From Spirosoma panaciterrae DSM 21099 (GTDB taxonomy: Bacteria; Bacteroidota; Bacteroidia; Cytophagales; Spirosomataceae), in assembly GCF_000374025.1 (NCBI RefSeq), contig NZ_KB893195.1:124001-188000 (forward strand): a stretch of DNA of 64,000 bases, given 5' to 3'. A program made the translations under genes and the position numbers. This document shows positions 60,027 to 64,000 of this stretch, in pieces (the first letter of the stretch is position 1; every line of letters starts with the position of its first letter). The notes beneath the pieces are model-generated. The model searched no databases, was not told the origin of the DNA, and saw nothing but the letters and a program-made list of their open reading frames with translations.

Positions 60027-63000
60027 TTAACTCAGTAATTTCAGCGCTACAGTCCGCAAAACGACAGGTCCGATCAGGCCGGAATCCAGCAATGGCGAAT
60101 CTTTACTGTAGTGTTTCCAGGTTGTGAACGTAACTCGTCCGTCGACAGGTTTGGGCTTACCTTCTTTGTACCAGGCCGGTAGTTCGACAATAGCTCCGCT
60201 GCTCAGGCTGGCAAACCCACTGGCCCCACCACCCGGTGTAAACTTGTCAGGATCAGGCAGGTATTCATCACCAATTAGCCGGTTCGGCCATAAATTCGTT
60301 ACGCCAATTTCCAGCGTATTGTTGCCTGCTTTAACCGCATCGGTGATGTCTAGCCGATACGGGCGCTTCCAGAGCGTGCCAAGATCTTTACCGTTGACAG
60401 AAACAGTAGCCAGTACCTCTACCCTGCCCAAATCCAGAAACAACCGCCGTCCCGACGAACCGGGTAACATGGACGCTGGGATCTGAATCGTTTTGATGTA
60501 GGTCGCCGTACCCGAAAAATGCTTCACTCCAGCCTGCTCATGCGTATTCAACGGAATCAGGTGGGCCAACGTGATCTGCTCGGGAGCGCCCATATTGGCC
60601 GGAAAACGCACCTGCCAGCTACCCGAAATTTCCATAGGCGGATTGATCCCGGAAACGGTCATTGGTGCCTGACGACCCGCCGTATCTCGCATTGTATACT
60701 GCCCATTCTGCCAGAAAATCAGGCCGGGCTTGCCATGAGCAGCGATTTCAACGGCCGGATTAGCCGCCGATGTGGGGCGTTCCTGAGCCGCTAGCTGCTT
60801 GATCCGGTCTTCCGATGTCGCTTCGGCAAGCAGTTGCGGTTCGGTCATGTCGCCATTGTAGAACGAAGCCCCATCGCTCAGATACGCCTGACCGATACCG
60901 GGGTGTACCTTGTTCGCTCCCGCTTTTCCCTGCTGAATGAGCTTTCCATTTACATAAATCGCCGGAACGCCTTCTTTGTATACCACCGCCACGTGAGTCC
61001 AGCCTGAAATGGGCGTTTGAGCCGACATCCGAAAGGTGGGCATACCCTCCGTTCGCTCCCAAATCGCCACGCCATTTCGCCCGATGGTTAGTCCGCAGGT
61101 AGCCTGACCAGCTCCGTACAGTTCCGTTCCCGAAGGTGGGTAAATGGCATAATAGTCGGTCCAGGGGCCTTTCACGTTTTCCAGCAAACCACCGGGAGCT
61201 AGCATGATATTGAGTTCTGGTTTGGCCCACAGGCTAATCGTAAAATTGTCGACAACGTCTCTATACAGTTTGCGGACTGGCGCGGGAAAAGGTTTAGCAC
61301 TCAGTACTATTTCGGCCCCCTTACCGATTGACTGTATGGCTTTTTTAGCGGACGTACGGAACACAACAAATTCAGCGCCCGACGGATCGAACTGCAAAGG
61401 TACGCGGGTATATCCGGCTCCGGTTTCGTAGATCGGTATCGGCGTCATTTTCCCCGTCGAAGCATCCCATAATTCCGGCTGTTTCCCGGCTACCCGAAAT
61501 GTGCAGACCGTTTCTTCGACCGTCCGGCGCTGATTAGCAACGAAGTACACCTGGGTATCGCCAATACGTCGGTGTATCCACGAAATGGGCGCATCGCCCG
61601 AACGGGAAGATACTTCCACATCTGGTTTAATGGCCAACGTATTGAGTACAGTCCGAATGGGTTGCCCCCAGAATACACGCCCTTTGTCCAGTTTATTTTC
61701 CGTAATCGTCGTGCCGTTGATGGAGCCCCAGAGGTCGGTCAATAGCTGCTTAAACTCCGTGTAGCCTTCCGAGTGCCGGTGCAGGCCAAGCGTTGTTTCT
61801 GGCTTTTCGCCCACAACCACCAACCCTTCTTGTACGAAGCCCCGCAGTTTTCGGAGCAGTGGCAAACTCAACGCCTTATGATCCTGAAGGACCAGAACCC
61901 GGTAGCTCATGCCATCAGACAAAATGAGTTTACCATCCTGAACCCGTGCGCGCTTGAGCAGAGTTTCTCCATTGATCAGGTCGTAGTCGTATCCCTGTGG
62001 CGGTGTTGGCGTTAACTCATACGGTTCAACTTTTGTGTACTGATTTCCTGTTTCACCCGTAAAATAAGCCAGGTCGGCTACGAATAGGCCCTGCTGCAAC
62101 AGGCTCTGACAACGGGCCAGATAATCGAGCCAGGCCCGGCCCTGCTTCCACCAGGTAGTCGTCCGGTCGAAGTGAATGCCCCAGGGTCCCATGGTCATGC
62201 CTGGTACGGCCGTTGGGTGAGGCTGGTGCGCGTATCGGTGAAAAATAATCCGGTTCAACCCCTGCGTAAACATCCGATCACCCAGTGCTTTCATACCGAA
62301 CGGATACTCCTGCCAACGGGCCGATTCGGGTTCGCCGGTAAAAGCTTCGGCCCCAACGATCTGTGGATTAGCGGGGGTACCGCCACCCGCCTGTTTCCCG
62401 TTGATATGCGCAATCGACGCAGCCAGTTTGGTCGTCCGGCGCATGGTCCAGTTGTTCTGAAACAACGACGACAACCCATGCCAGAATTCGCCCATGTTTA
62501 CATCGACTCGTGAGCCAATCTGCATTTCTTCCATCGGTCCTCGGTCGTAGGGTTCGGCGTAGGCAATCATCCCCTGCTGGTGGCACAGTTCTGTAAATCG
62601 GGCGTAATAATGATCGGCCATCAGATCGGCCAGAACGCGACGAAAATCCCACAGGAAACGCTCAGTGAGGTCTATATTTTCCACGATGCGGCCCGTCAGG
62701 GTAGGCAAATATGCCAGCAACGAATCGCCCACTCGTTTCTGAAACTCCTGTGGAAGCTGAGCCGTCCAGTTTTGCATACCCACTTCGTAGCTGTCGATCA
62801 GCAAGCCAACCTTACCTTTACGGGCTAATGGTTTCAGCGTTGGCAGCAGGTTTTCCATCATCCTGTTGAAATGGAAATCGATGGCAGCCGGGTTGTATTT
62901 GTCGCATTCGAGGCCGATACCCGTATCGGGAGCCGAACGATTGAGTTCACCTTTGGGTGTATAACCAACCCGTAAAACAGTCCAGTTGCCGGATGGGGCA

Positions 63001-64000
63001 TTCCAGCGTAACGAACCATCTTTATCCATGAACGTCGTCAGATCGACAATCGACGAGAGCCTGATAGCCGCTTTGCCCGCTCCTTCCGCATCATCCGTTA
63101 CGCCCATTGCCCCAAAGGCCATATCCGTTTTCTTCCGCCAATCGGCTAACCGGGCCGTTCCCGAAAAGCGAAGCTGTGAAAAATGCCGTGCACCGGGCGC
63201 TGTGAGTCGAAAAAAGCGTGCTTTTATCGGAGCGAATTCAATGAGTGTCAACGCTTCTTCCGCTGAACGTCCGGCACTTCCTGACGCTACCTTACGAAAC
63301 TGTGCACCATCGTCTGAGGCTTCCAAGGTGAGTTGAGGCCCGCCCCCAAAACCACCGCCCCCCGAGGGTACTTTTCCGATAGGTTTGCTCACAAAGGCAA
63401 TTGACCGGGCTTCGTAAGGCTCCTTGAATTCAAGCAGAACGGTAGCGGGCTGGCCTTCGGCATTCGGTTGCACAGTGGCTCCTTCAGCACCAGCCAACCG
63501 CTCGGCCGACATAGGTTCAGTGCTACTGTTAGCCGTTATTTTAGCCATCAGTGATGCTAAAGATGCGTCGCCGGGAAGCGATGGGAAGGCCAGTACGGCT
63601 ATGTCGCGGTAGTAATTGAGTTTTGCTGGCGGCTTGGGCAGCGATAACGTGACCGACTGCCCGCCCGTCAGGTAGGTTTCGCTCCAGGTTACCTCCTGCA
63701 TGGCCAGTTCGGGCGTAATCCACGGACCGCCACTCGACGACCAGCCGGGGCAATTGTGCATGGTAAACTCCAGGCCCAGTCGGTCAGCTTCTTTCATAGC
63801 GTGCTGTTTCAGGCTGAGCCATTCGGGGCTCAGGTACACAACAGGGCCTTTCGGTATCCCCGTTCCGGCATCGAAATTCTGAAATCCACCCAGTCCGATC
63901 TGCTGCATGGCTTCCAGGTCGCGGGTGATGCCATCGGCCGTTACGTTGCCGTTCATCCAATGCCACCAGACCTGCGCCCGCGCTGACATGGCCGGATTAA
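60027..64000 (-). CDS. GH106-type alpha-L-rhamnosidase with LamG-like insert (5' end outside window)
   Basis: GH106 enzymes release alpha-L-rhamnose. The visible part is about 1,320 residues. It contains VWWHWMNGNVTADGITRDLEAMQQIGLGGFQNFDAGTG near the window edge, the standard opening of this family's catalytic module, and LEFTMHNCPGWSSSGGPW. The region translated from about 61255 to 60795 (VDNFTISLWAKPEL, YVNGKLIQQG) is a LamG/concanavalin-like insert. The C-terminal part has the GH106-type beta-sandwich (LFLDLGRVEVLATVSVNGKDLGTLW, ITNLW-like VTNLWPNRLIGDE). The reading frame is open to the window end, so the first ATG at 63989 may be internal and the signal peptide lies outside. Confidence 0.87.
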   Translation of the reverse strand, partial: NPAMSARAQVWWHWMNGNVTADGITRDLEAMQQIGLGGFQNFDAGTGIPKGPVVYLSPEWLSLKQHAMKEADRLGLEFTMHNCPGWSSSGGPWITPELAMQEVTWSETYLTGGQSVTLSLPKPPAKLNYYRDIAVLAFPSLPGDASLASLMAKITANSSTEPMSAERLAGAEGATVQPNAEGQPATVLLEFKEPYEARSIAFVSKPIGKVPSGGGGFGGGPQLTLEASDDGAQFRKVASGSAGRSAEEALTLIEFAPIKARFFRLTAPGARHFSQLRFSGTARLADWRKKTDMAFGAMGVTDDAEGAGKAAIRLSSIVDLTTFMDKDGSLRWNAPSGNWTVLRVGYTPKGELNRSAPDTGIGLECDKYNPAAIDFHFNRMMENLLPTLKPLARKGKVGLLIDSYEVGMQNWTAQLPQEFQKRVGDSLLAYLPTLTGRIVENIDLTERFLWDFRRVLADLMADHYYARFTELCHQQGMIAYAEPYDRGPMEEMQIGSRVDVNMGEFWHGLSSLFQNNWTMRRTTKLAASIAHINGKQAGGGTPANPQIVGAEAFTGEPESARWQEYPFGMKALGDRMFTQGLNRIIFHRYAHQPHPTAVPGMTMGPWGIHFDRTTTWWKQGRAWLDYLARCQSLLQQGLFVADLAYFTGETGNQYTKVEPYELTPTPPQGYDYDLINGETLLKRARVQDGKLILSDGMSYRVLVLQDHKALSLPLLRKLRGFVQEGLVVVGEKPETTLGLHRHSEGYTEFKQLLTDLWGSINGTTITENKLDKGRVFWGQPIRTVLNTLAIKPDVEVSSRSGDAPISWIHRRIGDTQVYFVANQRRTVEETVCTFRVAGKQPELWDASTGKMTPIPIYETGAGYTRVPLQFDPSGAEFVVFRTSAKKAIQSIGKGAEIVLSAKPFPAPVRKLYRDVVDNFTISLWAKPELNIMLAPGGLLENVKGPWTDYYAIYPPSGTELYGAGQATCGLTIGRNGVAIWERTEGMPTFRMSAQTPISGWTHVAVVYKEGVPAIYVNGKLIQQGKAGANKVHPGIGQAYLSDGASFYNGDMTEPQLLAEATSEDRIKQLAAQERPTSAANPAVEIAAHGKPGLIFWQNGQYTMRDTAGRQAPMTVSGINPPMEISGSWQVRFPANMGAPEQITLAHLIPLNTHEQAGVKHFSGTATYIKTIQIPASMLPGSSGRRLFLDLGRVEVLATVSVNGKDLGTLWKRPYRLDITDAVKAGNNTLEIGVTNLWPNRLIGDEYLPDPDKFTPGGGASGFASLSSGAIVELPAWYKEGKPKPVDGRVTFTTWKHYSKDSPLLDSGLIGPVVLRTVALKLLS

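Noticed and set aside
1..64000. CRISPR arrays, tRNA or rRNA genes, insertion sequences
   Set aside because: No regularly spaced direct repeats with unique spacers, no tRNA-like cloverleaf with CCA context, and no transposase gene or terminal inverted repeats were found by eye. The short tandem arrays have no spacers.

Overview
The window looks like chromosomal DNA of a Bacteroidota bacterium of the Cytophagales, most like Spirosoma and relatives. I infer this from the gene families: a TonB-dependent receptor with a DUF4249 lipoprotein, Uma2-type nucleases, small lipoproteins with a CIWAG-type motif, GH106/GH3/GH31 glycosidases, DUF6597-AraC regulators and an ECF sigma factor. Several promoters also carry the Bacteroidota -7 element TAnnTTTG. 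No rRNA, tRNA, CRISPR array, insertion sequence or prophage was seen. The window opens inside surE and closes inside a GH106 gene, so both end genes are partial.

Layout. 1-12.6 kb: surE, a GH3-type acyl-acid ligase, a LysE exporter, a NUDIX hydrolase, secreted M28 and M61 peptidases, a secreted amidohydrolase, a GH31 glycosidase, a CDF metal exporter and a Uma2 protein. 12.7-17.5 kb: an outer-membrane operon (Kelch lipoprotein, DUF4249 lipoprotein, TonB receptor). 17.9-24.1 kb: a YheT-type hydrolase, then a serine-biosynthesis cluster with a SerB-SerA fusion and a SerC-like aminotransferase flanking a membrane protein. 24.2-28.2 kb: DinB-like protein, DUF4920, two tandem lipoproteins, an amidohydrolase and a second Uma2 protein. 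28.3-33.8 kb: hexuronate catabolism (uxuA divergent from transporter, kdgK, uxaB). 33.9-37.0 kb: membrane protein, HIT protein, greA, fmt. 37.0-42.7 kb: a six-gene run of short-chain dehydrogenases and related small proteins, divergent from a GlxA-type AraC regulator. 43-51.8 kb: an accessory region with two DUF6597-AraC regulators, two outer-membrane proteins, NTF2-like proteins, a GNAT, an NmrA protein, DUF1772, a RibD-type reductase and a secreted hydrolase. 52-56.5 kb: ClpP, an ECF sigma factor with a 72-residue partner, a decayed gene, a ChbG-type deacetylase and folA. 56.6-64 kb: a glycan-degradation run (sugar isomerase, GH3, GH106).

Two signals are not explained by the genes. First, an 18-bp motif, CTGTCGG(T/A)TTT(G/A)TTCTAT, occurs four times between 43.7 and 51.8 kb, each time exactly 20 nt upstream of a TAnnTTTG box and pointing at a gene. 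This looks like the operator of a local regulon, probably served by one of the two AraC-type proteins there. Second, many gene junctions carry hairpins whose arms are runs of degenerate 7- or 8-bp repeats. The repeat sequence differs at each place, the architecture is shared, and one copy lies in frame inside a coding region.
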